Shown here one piece after another: positions 33,801 through 42,345 of a DNA stretch of 64,000 nucleotides; the stretch's first letter is position 1; every line of letters starts with the position of its first letter. The stretch comes from Microbacterium sp. Yaish 1 (GTDB taxonomy: Bacteria > Actinomycetota > Actinomycetes > Actinomycetales > Microbacteriaceae). The notes under the pieces are model-generated. The model was not told the origin of the DNA. It saw nothing but the letters and a program-made list of their open reading frames with translations, and made no database searches. A program made the translations under genes and the position numbers. Where the stretch lies: contig NZ_NPMR01000002.1 in assembly GCF_002245215.1 (NCBI RefSeq), forward strand, positions 1,219,557-1,283,556, in the 5' to 3' direction.

Positions 33801-34369
33801 AACACCGGCGCGATGTCGGCCCGGGCGTGCCGTGACACCGTGCCGTCGCCGAGCAGCAGCTCGACCTGGTCGGCCACGCGCGCGCCCTCGCGGTCGAGCT
33901 GGACGGCATACGCCTCGAGCTGCATCAGCGCGGTGACGCGGGCGTGACGCGCGAGCTTGGTGTCTTGCACGACCCACCGGTCGTCGTCGTCGCGCAGCAG
34001 GAAGTCGGCGAACCCGACGAAGTCGGTGTCGGCGAACGCGGCCTGGTAGATCACCCGCGCGTCCGATGCGAGAGCCTCGCGCGTGAGCGCGACGGCCCGC
34101 GCCAGGCCCGCGGCATCCGATGATCGCGTCTCGGGGATCTCGGCCACACGATCACCGAATTCGGCGCGGTACGCGGCGAGCTGACGTTCTTCGTGCCGGT
34201 CGCCCAGACGGCCGGCCCGCTCGAGCGTCGGGTCGTCGGGCTCGTCGACGGCGGCGACGCGTCCGAGCTTGGCGTCGATCGCGCGCAGCCAGGCGAACTC
34301 GCACTCGGCCGCGGCCTTGAGGTCGCTCGCGCTCCAGACGATCCGGCCTTCGTCCTCGATGTATCGCAT
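30851..34369 (-). CDS. TM0106-family RecB-like nuclease fused to RNase H-like and superfamily 1 helicase domains
   Basis: 1172 aa. Domain order: an N-terminal Cas4/RecB-like nuclease (WVVQDTKLARH, DxK site, and a Cys group CGRCATC near residue 229), an RNase H-like exonuclease (DLFFDFEGDP near residue 345, and YNRYDCVSTRRLRDWL), then a DNA2/NAM7-type helicase with Walker A GPPGTGKT (about 798), Walker B LLVIDEAGQF, GDPQQLPQV and motif VI NVAVSRAQH. The cysteines suggest an iron-sulfur cluster (inference). The family is conserved in actinobacteria with an unclear role in DNA repair or defence. The ATG at 34369 follows AAGGGG. Confidence 0.9.
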   Translation of the reverse strand: MRYIEDEGRIVWSASDLKAAAECEFAWLRAIDAKLGRVAAVDEPDDPTLERAGRLGDRHEERQLAAYRAEFGDRVAEIPETRSSDAAGLARAVALTREALASDARVIYQAAFADTDFVGFADFLLRDDDDRWVVQDTKLARHARVTALMQLEAYAVQLDREGARVADQVELLLGDGTVSRHARADIAPVFVLRRERLRSLIADRDVAAGAEGRPIAWGDDRGDLRVAACGRCATCDLEVVAARDLLLVAGMRPIQRERLRAAGITTIDELAAARETPARMSWDTFTGLRTQARLQLDSPAGGVTTAPDGETETAPSAAPLPTYEVVFPQALGALPRPDLGDLFFDFEGDPLYTEGAGRHWGIDYLFGWVDLREQYSALWAHTFDEEKAAFQTFLEFVAVRRAAHPAMHIYHYAPYEPTHLLAMAARYGVGEAEVDRLLRDGVFVDLYPIVRRALRVGSRSYSIKKLEPLYMGAEVRTSDVQKGDDSIVRYVEARALAEAGDTDGAAAILADLADYNRYDCVSTRRLRDWLVDRAREAQLRPSADVEPEERAYEPSPRATALSRLADAAATDDPAGAEAPAAVALRLGAAAIDYYPREAKSFWATHFLRLREPLSMWEDTRDVVAVAAERSRVLEDWHRPEGARTDRRILELRGEVAPGTRLSVDSSPFAIYESPAPFPTEPRPRFIHADRRVRVVEVLDDGAIVEELAAGAYMWSELPIALTPAAPPPAGSQQAAIDAWADGVIAATPDLPTDPATDLLLRRPPRTLSGGLPGDGSDPVADISRAILDLDRSYLAVQGPPGTGKTYVGSHVVARLVGERGYRVGVVAQSHAVVENMLDRIAAAGVPREKIAKAVKGEPTGDEAFTVIPKNGVAEFTATRPDGYVVGGTAWDLTHAGRIPRGSLDLLVIDEAGQFSLASTIAVSVAASRLLLLGDPQQLPQVSQGTHPEPVDTSALGWIMDGAHVIPADRGFFLAETRRMRPEVAEPVSVLAYDGRLAAHVSTADRMLAGVTPGVVPLPVAHRRNATASPEEAEVVVRLVADLLGRAWLPDPALAPRPLGQRDIIVVTPYNAQQVLVEEALAAAGYTEVPVGTVDRFQGQEAAVAIVSLAASSGRDAPRGLEFLLLQNRLNVAVSRAQHTAYIVYGTGILDDLPRTPEGVARMSAFARLVGAV

Positions 34370-34439
34370 GATCCCCTTCCGTTCAATGACCCTAACCGCG
34401 GGGTGCGACACCGCCGGCGCCGGTGCCAGACTGAGGAGG

Positions 34440-36509
34440 GTGAACGAGTCGCTCCCCTTCGCCAGCGCGTACGCCCACGGCTTCGCGCGGATCGCCGCCT
34501 GCACCATCCCGGTGGCCATCGCCGATCCCGCCGCCAACGCCGAGGCCGTGCTCGCCGAGGCGCAGGCGTGCGACGCCGACTCCGTCGCGGTCGCGGTGTT
34601 CCCCGAGCTGTGCCTCACCGGCTACGCGATCGACGACCTCGTCCTGCAGGACGCCGTGCTGGATGCCGTCGACGCGGCGATCGAGCGCATCGTCGCGGCA
34701 TCCGTCGACCTGATGCCGGTGCTGGTGGTCGGTGCCCCGCTCCGCCACCGCAGCCGCCTGTACAACTGCGCCGTCGTCATTCACCGCGGCGAGATCCTCG
34801 GCGTCGCCCCCAAGGCCCACCTGCCCACCTACCGCGAGTTCTACGAGCGCCGCTGGTACGCCGCCGGCGAGGAGTGGGACGGCGAGAGCATCCGCATCGG
34901 CTCGCACGAGACCGTGTTCGGGACGAACCTCCTCTTCGACATCCGCGACGTCCCCGGCCTCGTCCTGCATGCCGAGGTGTGCGAGGACATGTGGGTTCCG
35001 GTGCCGCCCTCGTCCCGCGCGGCTCTCGCGGGAGCGACGGTGCTCGTGAACCTGTCGGGCTCTCCCATCACGATCGGCCGGGCCGACGACCGCCGCACGC
35101 TCGTGCAGTCGCAATCGCTGCGGTGCCTCGCCGTGTACGCCTACGCCGCGGCAGGCCTCGGCGAATCGACCAACGACGTCTCGTGGGACGGCCAGACCAT
35201 GATCTACGAGGGCGGCTCGCTCCTGGCCGAGACCGAGCGCTTCCCCGACGGTCCGCGCCGCAGCGTGGCTGACGTCGACCTCGACCGGGTGCGGCAGGAC
35301 CGGTACCGACAGGGCACCTTCGACGACAACCGCCGCACGACGGGAACCGACTTCCTCACCGTCGAGACGTTCCTGCACCCGCCCGCCGCGGACATCGGGC
35401 TGCGGCGCACACTCGACCGCTTCCCCTTCGTCCCGGACGACCCCGCCCGCCTCGACCAGGACTGCTACGAGGCGTTCAACATCCAGGTCTCCGGACTCGA
35501 GCAGCGGATGCGGGCCATCGGCGGTCCCCGCCCCGTGATCGGCGTGTCCGGCGGGCTCGACTCCACTCACGCCCTGCTCGTCGTCGCCCGCGCGATGGAT
35601 CGCATGGGTCGCCCGCGCAGCGACATCCTCGCGTACACGATGCCCGGATTCGCCACGAGCGACCACACGAAGTCCAATGCCGTCGCCCTTGCCGAGGCGA
35701 TCGGCGCGACGATCGAGACGATCGACATCCGTCCCGCGGCGAACGAGCTCCTGCGCGGCATCGGACACCCCTACGCTTCCGGCGAGCCCGTCTACGACGT
35801 GACGTTCGAGAACGTCCAGGCCGGTGTCCGCACCGACTTCCTGTTCCGGCTCGCCAACCGCCTGAACGGCATCGTCATCGGCACCTCCGATCTCTCGGAG
35901 CTCGCGCTCGGCTGGGCCACGTACGGCGTCGGCGACCACATGAGCCACTACGCCGTGAACGTCGGTGTGCCCAAGACGCTCATGCAGCACCTCATCCGCT
36001 GGGTGATCGCGCACCGGGAGGGCACGGGAACCGACCTGACCGACGAGGCCGTGGCGGTGCTGCAGTCGGTTCTCGACACCGAGATCAGTCCCGAGCTCGT
36101 GCCCGCGGGCGAAGACGGCAAGGTGCAGTCCACGGAGTCGACGATCGGGCCCTACGCCCTCCACGACTTCGCGCTGCACCACGTCCTGCGCTACGGGTTC
36201 CGTCCGTCGAAGATCGCCTTCCTCGCCCAGCACGCGTGGTCGGATGCGGATGCCGGCGACTGGCCGGTCGGCTTCCCGCGCGACAGTCGCTACGCGTACG
36301 ACCTCGCCGAGATCACGCACTGGCTGCAGGTGTTCATCAAGCGGTTCTTCGGCTTCGCGCAGTTCAAGCGCAGCGCGATCCCCAACGGGCCCAAGGTCGC
36401 CGCGGCGGGGTCGCTGTCGCCGCGGGGCGACTGGCGTGCACCGTCGGACGGCAACCCCGAGGCGTGGCTCGCCGAGCTCCGGCGGGCACTGCCCGACCTC
36501 GTCGACTGA
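34440..36509 (+). CDS. nadE: glutamine-dependent NAD+ synthase
   Basis: 689 aa. The N-terminal nitrilase-like glutaminase domain has its triad in VFPELCLTG (Glu), APKAHLPTYREFYE (Lys) and AEVCEDMWVP (Cys); ammonia is passed to the C-terminal synthetase domain with the P-loop GVSGGLDSTHALLV. Length matches the actinobacterial two-domain enzyme. The GTG at 34440 gives the family N-terminus, but AGGAGG abuts it directly, too close for a normal ribosome site; a CAGACT hexamer 7 nt upstream suggests leaderless initiation. Confidence 0.94.
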   Translation: MNESLPFASAYAHGFARIAACTIPVAIADPAANAEAVLAEAQACDADSVAVAVFPELCLTGYAIDDLVLQDAVLDAVDAAIERIVAASVDLMPVLVVGAPLRHRSRLYNCAVVIHRGEILGVAPKAHLPTYREFYERRWYAAGEEWDGESIRIGSHETVFGTNLLFDIRDVPGLVLHAEVCEDMWVPVPPSSRAALAGATVLVNLSGSPITIGRADDRRTLVQSQSLRCLAVYAYAAAGLGESTNDVSWDGQTMIYEGGSLLAETERFPDGPRRSVADVDLDRVRQDRYRQGTFDDNRRTTGTDFLTVETFLHPPAADIGLRRTLDRFPFVPDDPARLDQDCYEAFNIQVSGLEQRMRAIGGPRPVIGVSGGLDSTHALLVVARAMDRMGRPRSDILAYTMPGFATSDHTKSNAVALAEAIGATIETIDIRPAANELLRGIGHPYASGEPVYDVTFENVQAGVRTDFLFRLANRLNGIVIGTSDLSELALGWATYGVGDHMSHYAVNVGVPKTLMQHLIRWVIAHREGTGTDLTDEAVAVLQSVLDTEISPELVPAGEDGKVQSTESTIGPYALHDFALHHVLRYGFRPSKIAFLAQHAWSDADAGDWPVGFPRDSRYAYDLAEITHWLQVFIKRFFGFAQFKRSAIPNGPKVAAAGSLSPRGDWRAPSDGNPEAWLAELRRALPDLVD

Positions 36510-36534
36510 CCCGGGCCGACCGGGGAGGCGCGGA

Positions 36535-37116
36535 TCAGGCCGTCGGCAGGGTTCCGTAGGCCAGCGTGATGAGCCACCCGTCGCGCGAGATGTCGACGAG
36601 GGTGTACTTCATCTTGCGATCCGGGATCCAGCCGCGGTGGCGGCCCGGGTCGAGCCGGACCTGTTCCGGTGCGACACGGACGCCGCGGCCGTCGGCCTCG
36701 AGCACCGCCTGCACGTGAACCCAGTGGTCGACGAGGTCGAGGGTGTCGGCGCCGGCGAAGAGCCGCGAGTGCTTGCGCATCCGGGCCAGGTCGGCGGGTT
36801 CGGGATGCGCGTCGCGGATGTCGATGCCCACCGGCAGTCCCGGGTCGCTGACCGCGACGACCGTCGCCGCGCGGAAGCTCGCCGTCGTGATCGCCAGCGG
36901 CACCTCGACGCCGTCGCGTGAGGCGATGAGGCGCGTGTGATAGCCGAAGCCGCGGGGCGCCTCGCGTTCGATGCGCACGTCCTTCTCGTCGCACCCGAGA
37001 GCCTGGGCGACGAGCTCGCGCGCGATCATCCGCCGCCGGTGATGGACCGTGATGGCGGGATCCCACCCGAGCCGCGCGGTGATGCCCGCGGGCGTATCGA
37101 GAAGTACCGTCTTCAT
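36535..37116 (-). CDS. 4'-phosphopantetheinyl transferase-like protein, probably inactive
   Basis: 193 aa. The Sfp-type scaffold is recognisable: PVGIDIRDAHP keeps the metal-binding Asp, and DHWVHVQAVLEADGRG occupies the place of the usual W(T/S)xKEAxxKxxG. Lys and Glu of that KE pair are replaced by Val and Gln, so a magnesium ligand is missing. It may be a pseudoenzyme or act differently. A short leader and ribosome site GGGAGCG precede the ATG. No PKS or NRPS is nearby. Confidence 0.75.
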   Translation of the reverse strand: MKTVLLDTPAGITARLGWDPAITVHHRRRMIARELVAQALGCDEKDVRIEREAPRGFGYHTRLIASRDGVEVPLAITTASFRAATVVAVSDPGLPVGIDIRDAHPEPADLARMRKHSRLFAGADTLDLVDHWVHVQAVLEADGRGVRVAPEQVRLDPGRHRGWIPDRKMKYTLVDISRDGWLITLAYGTLPTA

Positions 37117-37246
37117 GCCGTCGCTCCCGCCTCTGGATGGTCTGACCTCAGCTCGAGTCTAACGATCAGGCGCGAGGGCACCAGGGCGCACGACCGGGTC
37201 AATCCGGTTCCCGGCCCGCCCGGGCATTCGTCGACGAGACCTCGCC

Positions 37247-37258
37247 TAGGCTGGCGGG
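37247..37258 (+). promoter_or_regulatory. leaderless promoter of small membrane protein and nucleosidase
   Basis: TAGGCT (37247-37252), 6 nt before the ATG. Confidence 0.6.
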
Positions 37259-37390
37259 ATGAGCCTCGACAACGGCGACGACAAGCGGCCGTCCTCCGCC
37301 CGCATCGCGATCTGGGTCGTGGTGGGCGGCATCGGCGCCTACCTGCTGATCTCCGGCATCCTCGGCATCCTCGCTCGGGGCGGTGCCTGA
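37259..37390 (+). CDS. 43-aa single-helix membrane protein
   Basis: A short ORF (MSLDNGDDKRPSSARIAIWV start) with one strong hydrophobic helix (residues about 16-38) and a charged N-terminus. It is supported by a leaderless promoter at the standard spacing and by being 2 nt ahead of the nucleosidase GTG. No family is recognised. Confidence 0.7.
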   Translation: MSLDNGDDKRPSSARIAIWVVVGGIGAYLLISGILGILARGGA

Positions 37391-37392
37391 CC

Positions 37393-37953
37393 GTGCGACG
37401 GCTCTTGGTCGTCGCCCACCGCGATGAGCTGATCGGGTTCCCCGCCGACATCCCGGGGTTCGACATCCTGCTCACGGGACCGGGCAAGCTGCTCGCCGCG
37501 CATGAACTGACCCGCGCACTCGACCGCACCGCGTACGACGAGATCGTCGTCGTCGGGACGGCGGGAGCGGTGGCCGGTGCTCTCGGGCCCGGCATCTACG
37601 AAGTCGGCGACGCCGTCCAGCACGACGTGTTCGACCTGGCCGGGGTTCGCGGCCGGCACCTCTCGATGCCCGAGCGCGTCGAGGCCGGCGGCACCGGGGT
37701 GCGCATCGCGACGGGTGACGTCTTCGTCGACGACGCCGAGGCGGTCGCCCTCATCCAGTCGCTGGGAGCCCAGCTGGTCGACATGGAGACCTACGTCTAC
37801 ATCTGGGTCGCGCAGCGCTTCGGCATCCCCATCCGCGTGCTCAAAGCGGTGTCGGATGATGCCCAGGACGGCGCGACGACCGGGTGGGACGAAGCCGTCG
37901 CCGCGTGCAGCCGCGCCCTGTACGAGCGGATCCGCGCCGACTACGGCGTCTGA
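37393..37953 (+). CDS. nucleosidase/phosphorylase (PNP/UDP superfamily)
   Basis: 186 aa, shorter than MtnN. VVVGTAGAVAG, VDMETYVYIWVAQRFGIPI (substrate Glu and ribose site) and KAVSDDA (catalytic Asp) place it among MTA/SAH-nucleosidase-like enzymes; the exact substrate is uncertain. The start is GTG at 37393, 2 nt after the stop of the small membrane protein, so they form a pair. Its 3' end overlaps the convergent 60-aa gene by 13 bp. Confidence 0.88.
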   Translation: MRRLLVVAHRDELIGFPADIPGFDILLTGPGKLLAAHELTRALDRTAYDEIVVVGTAGAVAGALGPGIYEVGDAVQHDVFDLAGVRGRHLSMPERVEAGGTGVRIATGDVFVDDAEAVALIQSLGAQLVDMETYVYIWVAQRFGIPIRVLKAVSDDAQDGATTGWDEAVAACSRALYERIRADYGV

Positions 37954-38123
37954 TCGCCGCTGCGCGCGAACAGCCGGCGCAGCAGCAGGAACACGACGAG
38001 GGCGACGACCGCGACGAGCCCGAGCTTGACCGCGAACACGGCCAGGCGCAGCACGATGTCGACGATCACCCACGCGACGAGGATCGCGGCGATCACTCCG
38101 ACGACGGTCCAGAAAGTCCTCAC
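37941..38123 (-). CDS. 60-aa two-helix membrane protein
   Basis: Two hydrophobic segments (residues about 5-25 and 29-48) and a short basic tail. No family is recognised with certainty. Its start codon GTG (38123) has TAGGCT 6 nt upstream overlapping the sbcC stop, which supports a real gene. It overlaps the nucleosidase by 13 bp tail to tail. Confidence 0.65.
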   Translation of the reverse strand: MRTFWTVVGVIAAILVAWVIVDIVLRLAVFAVKLGLVAVVALVVFLLLRRLFARSGDQTP

Positions 38124-38135
38124 GACGCCAGCCTA
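38124..38135 (-). promoter_or_regulatory. leaderless promoter of the 60-aa membrane protein
   Basis: TAGGCT (38130-38135) includes the sbcC stop codon TAG and is 6 nt from the GTG. Confidence 0.5.
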
Positions 38136-41100
38136 GTCGCGCTCGCTGAGCGCCTCCTGCCGGATGATGCTCGGGCCCTCGCGCGTCGCCTCGACGACGA
38201 TCTGCGCGGCGAGCTGCTCCTTCATGCCCTCGACGTGACTGATGACGCCGACGGTCCGGCCGCCCGCGCGCAGCTCGTCGAGAGTGCGCATCGCGAGCTC
38301 GAGGGTCTCGGGATCGAGCGACCCGAAGCCCTCGTCGACGAAGAGCGTGTCGAGACGGATGCCGCCGGCGCGACCGGTGACGACCTCGGCGAGACCGAGC
38401 GCGAGGGCGAGGGAGGCGAGGAAGGTCTCTCCTCCCGACAGCGATTGCGGCGAACGCAGACGGCCGGTGTGCGCGTCGAGCACCTCGAGCCCGAGTCCGG
38501 ATGCTGCGCCACGGGCCTGCAGCGCGTCGCTGTGATGGAGGGTGTACCGCCCTGACGACATGTCGCGCAGGCGCAGGTTGGCGGCGGCGACGATCTCTTC
38601 GAGCTCGGCCGCGAGCACGAAGGTCTCGAGATCCATCTTCCGGGTGTTGGGCGCACGGCCGGCGACGGTGTCGGCGAGGCGGGTCACCGTCGCCGTCCGC
38701 TCGGCGAGACCGGCCACCGCGACGAACGCGTCGTCGATGCGAAGGAGGAGATCACGCATCGTGTCGGCGGCGTTGACGGCATCGCGGTGCGCAGCGATCG
38801 CCGCGCTGCGGGCGCGGTCTCCGGCGGCGACCGCCTCCGCAGCGGCCTCGAGATCGGGCCGCTCGTCGGGAAGCCCCGCGGCAGCGAGCTCGAGTTCGAG
38901 CAGGCGGGCGCGCGTGGCCGCGACGTCCGCGGCGTGTTCGGCCACGCGCCGCGTGAGGGCGGTCCGCTCGGACTCGGGAAGCAGCGCCGCGCGCACCTCA
39001 CCGACGTCGGCGAACACCGATGCCTCGATCCGCTGCGCGCGGTCGTTCGCCGCATCGGCCGCGGTCGCCTCGCTGTGAGCGAGCGCCCGCCGCCCCTCGA
39101 GCACCCCGCGCGCGAGGTCACGCTGCTCGGTCGCCGCCGCGATGCGCTCAGCGACCGTCGCGAACGGACCCCGCGCGTCGGCCACGTCTCTCTCCAGTCG
39201 GGTGAGCGTCGTGGTGGCCACGGCGGAGCGCTCGCGTGCATCGGCCAGGGCGGTCGCGAGGCGCGTGCGCTCCTCGGTCGCCTCCGCGTCGAGACGGTCG
39301 AGCACGTCGCGCTTCTCGGTGAGAGCGGTGACACGCTCGGCGGCGCGTTCGGCGGATGCCAGCTCGTCCCGCGCCTGAGCGAGCAGGCCCGCGAGCTCAT
39401 CGCGCCCGCGTCCGCCCGCGCGCGCCGTCGCAGCGGCATGGTCTGCGCGAAGCAGGGCGGCGCGCTCCCCCGCACCGCGGGCCTCGGCTGCGGCAGCATC
39501 CCGCGCCGACTCGGCGTCGGCCAGATCGTCGTCCGTCACACCGTCGTCCGCCGGGGGCGCGGGATGCGGGTGCTCGAGCGCCCCGCAGACCGGGCAGGCC
39601 GCGCCATCGGTCAGCTCGGCGGCGAGCTCTCCCGCCCGCCCGGCCACCCGTCGCCGCAGCAGGTCGGTGACGGCGGCGGCCGCTGCCTCCGCGGCGCCGC
39701 TCGCACGCAGATAGGCTTCCTCGGCCTCGCCGAGCTCATCCGCGAGCCGTTCGGCCTCACCGGCCGCCTCGGCCTGAGCGGCGAGCTCGGCCACCCGGGC
39801 ACGCTGCTCGTCGCCGCGCGCCGCCGCAAGGGTCGCCGCTGCGAGCTCGGTCGCGAGTCGTTCGCGCTCCGCGGGCAGGAGCGCGTGCTGCTCCTCGAGC
39901 AGCGTCGCCTGCTCCTCGAGAAGGGCGATCTCTGCCGCGGTCGCGTCTCGCGCATCGAGGGCATCCGTCAGCTCGTGCTCGCGCGCGAGCGCGTCCGTCC
40001 AGCGCGCGATGTCGCCCGTGAGGGTCTCGACGAGAGCGGCGATGTCGTCGTCGACGCTTCCGCCGGCCGCCGTCCAGCGCCTCTCGGCGCGCTCCGCCGC
40101 GACGCGGGCCTCGCCCGCCGCTTCGTCGGACCGGTCGGCCTGCTCCAGCGTCGCGCGGAGCGCTTCGGCGGCACGTGCACGCTCGAGTCGGCGTTCACCC
40201 GCGGCCACCTCGCCGGCGATCGCATCGAGGTCGTCCAGGCGTCGCCGCGCCGTGGCGAGGTCGTCGAGCACCCGCGCCTGTTCGACGAGCTCGGCGTGCG
40301 CCGCCACGAGAGCGGCCTGCCGCGACTCCGCCTGCTGGCGGAGCTCGTCGGCCTGCTCCACGCGATAATCGGCGCGACGGTGTGCTCGCTCGACGGCATC
40401 GCGTCGACCGGCGAGGTCGAGCGGGGCCGGCTCGTCCGTCGCACCGTCGTCGCCGATGGCGCTGCTCTGCTGCGTCATCGCCGCTTCGGCGAGCTCGAGA
40501 AGCGTACGCACCTGATCGCCGGCGGCGTCGAGCTCGCGCTGCGCCGTGCGCCGGCGTTCCTCGAGGTCGTCCTTGTACTGCTCGAAGCGCTTGGTGCCGA
40601 ACAGGGTGCGCAGCAGCTGCTGCCGCTCGTCGTTGCGAGCGAGGAGGAACCGCGAGAACTTGTTCTGCGCCAGCAGGATGACCTGCTGGAACTGCTGCGC
40701 GTTCAGGCCCAGCACCTCGTCGAGCAGCAGGGCGACCTCGCGGGGTTTCGCAGCCCGCCCCACCCATTCGCCGTCGACGTGCTGCTCGAGCTCGGCGCGC
40801 GCGATCTCGGTCGTGAGCTTGTCGCCGCGCTTCGCGGGCCGCTCGTACTCCGGCGCCCGGGTCACGCGCCAGCGCTGCCCGCCGACGGTGAACTCCAGCC
40901 GGACCTCGGTGGGGTCGCCCAGGAAGCTGTGGTCGCTGCGGAGGCGCCGTTCGCCGTTGTCGTACCGCGGGACCGAGCCGTAGAGCGCGAAGCTCACCCC
41001 GTCGAGGATGCTCGACTTGCCCGCGCCGGTGCGGCCCGAGATGAGGAAGACGCCGTCGCGATCGAAGGCGTCGAAGTCGACGGTCTGCTTCTCGCGGAAC

Positions 41101-41138
41101 GGACCGAAGCCGGTCAGCTCCAGGCGATGGAGCTTCAC
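38133..41138 (-). CDS. sbcC: exonuclease SbcC (Rad50-like ATPase)
   Basis: 1001 aa. N-terminal Walker A GRTGAGKSS near residue 37, long Ala/Glu/Arg-rich coiled coils, a zinc hook CPVC (residues about 514-517), and a C-terminal ABC signature LSGGETFLASLALALGLAE with Walker B LFVDEGFGSLD. With SbcD it opens and degrades hairpin and protein-blocked DNA ends. The GTG at 41138 overlaps the sbcD stop by 4 nt. Confidence 0.96.
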   Translation of the reverse strand: MKLHRLELTGFGPFREKQTVDFDAFDRDGVFLISGRTGAGKSSILDGVSFALYGSVPRYDNGERRLRSDHSFLGDPTEVRLEFTVGGQRWRVTRAPEYERPAKRGDKLTTEIARAELEQHVDGEWVGRAAKPREVALLLDEVLGLNAQQFQQVILLAQNKFSRFLLARNDERQQLLRTLFGTKRFEQYKDDLEERRRTAQRELDAAGDQVRTLLELAEAAMTQQSSAIGDDGATDEPAPLDLAGRRDAVERAHRRADYRVEQADELRQQAESRQAALVAAHAELVEQARVLDDLATARRRLDDLDAIAGEVAAGERRLERARAAEALRATLEQADRSDEAAGEARVAAERAERRWTAAGGSVDDDIAALVETLTGDIARWTDALAREHELTDALDARDATAAEIALLEEQATLLEEQHALLPAERERLATELAAATLAAARGDEQRARVAELAAQAEAAGEAERLADELGEAEEAYLRASGAAEAAAAAVTDLLRRRVAGRAGELAAELTDGAACPVCGALEHPHPAPPADDGVTDDDLADAESARDAAAAEARGAGERAALLRADHAAATARAGGRGRDELAGLLAQARDELASAERAAERVTALTEKRDVLDRLDAEATEERTRLATALADARERSAVATTTLTRLERDVADARGPFATVAERIAAATEQRDLARGVLEGRRALAHSEATAADAANDRAQRIEASVFADVGEVRAALLPESERTALTRRVAEHAADVAATRARLLELELAAAGLPDERPDLEAAAEAVAAGDRARSAAIAAHRDAVNAADTMRDLLLRIDDAFVAVAGLAERTATVTRLADTVAGRAPNTRKMDLETFVLAAELEEIVAAANLRLRDMSSGRYTLHHSDALQARGAASGLGLEVLDAHTGRLRSPQSLSGGETFLASLALALGLAEVVTGRAGGIRLDTLFVDEGFGSLDPETLELAMRTLDELRAGGRTVGVISHVEGMKEQLAAQIVVEATREGPSIIRQEALSERD

Positions 41139-42283
41139 GCCATCGCCTCCACGCGGACCCGCTCGTCGAGGACGTCGGCCAGCAGCTCGCGCTCGCGCTC
41201 GTCGGCCCCGGCCCCCTCTCGGACGTGCACGAGGAACGCTTCGACGAGCTCGGCGTCGCTGCGCGCGGCGCGGACGCGGTCGACGTAGGTGCGCGCGACG
41301 CTCGGCGCGGCATCCGCCGGGGCGTGCACGACCTTCGCGCAGAACGGGAAGCGTTCCTGCAGGCGACGCATCGGATCGCGTTCGGGCAGCGTGTCGGTGT
41401 ACTCGACGCAGACCCACGCGTCGGCATGCTGCTCGTGCGCGGGATCGGCGAGAACGTCGGCCAGCGGACCGCGGAGGGTGACCACCCGACGCGGGACCGG
41501 CAGCTCGAGCCATCGCGCATCGGCGAAGCCCTCGGCGTCGAGCTCGACCAGCCACGAGCCCCGGGGCTTGTCGCCCTCGCCGAAGCTGTAGTGGAGCGGC
41601 GCGCCCGCGTACCGGACGGCGGGAGCGAGCTGCTGACGTCCGTGGATATGCCCCAGCGCCATGTAGTCGACGCCCGAGAACGCGGACAGCGGCACGACGT
41701 CGAGACCACCCTGCTGGATGTCTCGCTCGAGGTGCGGCGTCGGCTCGACCCCTGCGGCGAAGCAGTGGGCGATGGCGACCGACCGGCCGCCGCGCACCGC
41801 CAGGTCGTCGCGCACGAGCCCCATCGCGCGATCGATCACGGCGGCCTGCGACCGGGCCTCGGGCCACAGGTGTCGCAGCAGCGCCGGCTCGAGGTACGGG
41901 ATGCCGTAGAAGTGCACCGGCCCGTCGGCATCCGCGATCGTGATCGGAGTGCCCACGGCGGCCGGGTCGGTGAGGACGTGGATGCCCTCGCGCAGCAGCG
42001 CCGCCTGGAACCCGAGGCGGGCGGCGGAATCGTGGTTTCCGCTCGTGACGATGACGCGAGCGCCGGTGTCGGCGATACCGCGCAGCGTGTCGGAGAGGAG
42101 GGCGTAGCAGCCCGCCGCCGGCGCGGCCGAGTCGAACACGTCGCCCGCCACGACGACGACGTCGACCTCGTGCTCGCGCACCTGGGCGGTGAGCTCCTCG
42201 AGCACGCCCCGCAGCGCGTCGAGCGTCGAATGACCGTGGAAGGTCCGCCCGATGTGCCAGTCGGAGGTGTGGAGGATCCGCAT
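41135..42283 (-). CDS. sbcD: exonuclease SbcD (Mre11-like nuclease)
   Basis: 382 aa metallophosphoesterase: HTSDWHIGR, VVVAGDVFDSAAP, VTSGNHDSAARL, and MALGHIHGRQQL hold the manganese ligands. The C-terminal capping and SbcC-binding region ends in DVLDERVRVEAMA. A leaderless promoter (TACCCT, 7 nt) sets the ATG at 42283; open frame upstream is not coding. Confidence 0.96.
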   Translation of the reverse strand: MRILHTSDWHIGRTFHGHSTLDALRGVLEELTAQVREHEVDVVVVAGDVFDSAAPAAGCYALLSDTLRGIADTGARVIVTSGNHDSAARLGFQAALLREGIHVLTDPAAVGTPITIADADGPVHFYGIPYLEPALLRHLWPEARSQAAVIDRAMGLVRDDLAVRGGRSVAIAHCFAAGVEPTPHLERDIQQGGLDVVPLSAFSGVDYMALGHIHGRQQLAPAVRYAGAPLHYSFGEGDKPRGSWLVELDAEGFADARWLELPVPRRVVTLRGPLADVLADPAHEQHADAWVCVEYTDTLPERDPMRRLQERFPFCAKVVHAPADAAPSVARTYVDRVRAARSDAELVEAFLVHVREGAGADERERELLADVLDERVRVEAMA

Positions 42284-42296
42284 GCCGACCAGGGTA
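42284..42296 (-). promoter_or_regulatory. leaderless promoter of sbcDC
   Basis: TACCCT (42291-42296), 7 nt before the ATG. Confidence 0.5.
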
Positions 42297-42345
42297 GGAG
42301 GAGGGTCGGACATCGCCGTGGTGCCCCGCGGGGAAGCCGCCAGAC

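Noticed and set aside
30851..34369. Cas4-like domain as a sign of a CRISPR locus
   Set aside because: No repeat array or cas genes are present; the fusion belongs to the TM0106 family.
37941..38123. Dismissing the 60-aa frame as a chance overlap
   Set aside because: Kept as a gene because it has two clear helices and a correctly spaced leaderless promoter.
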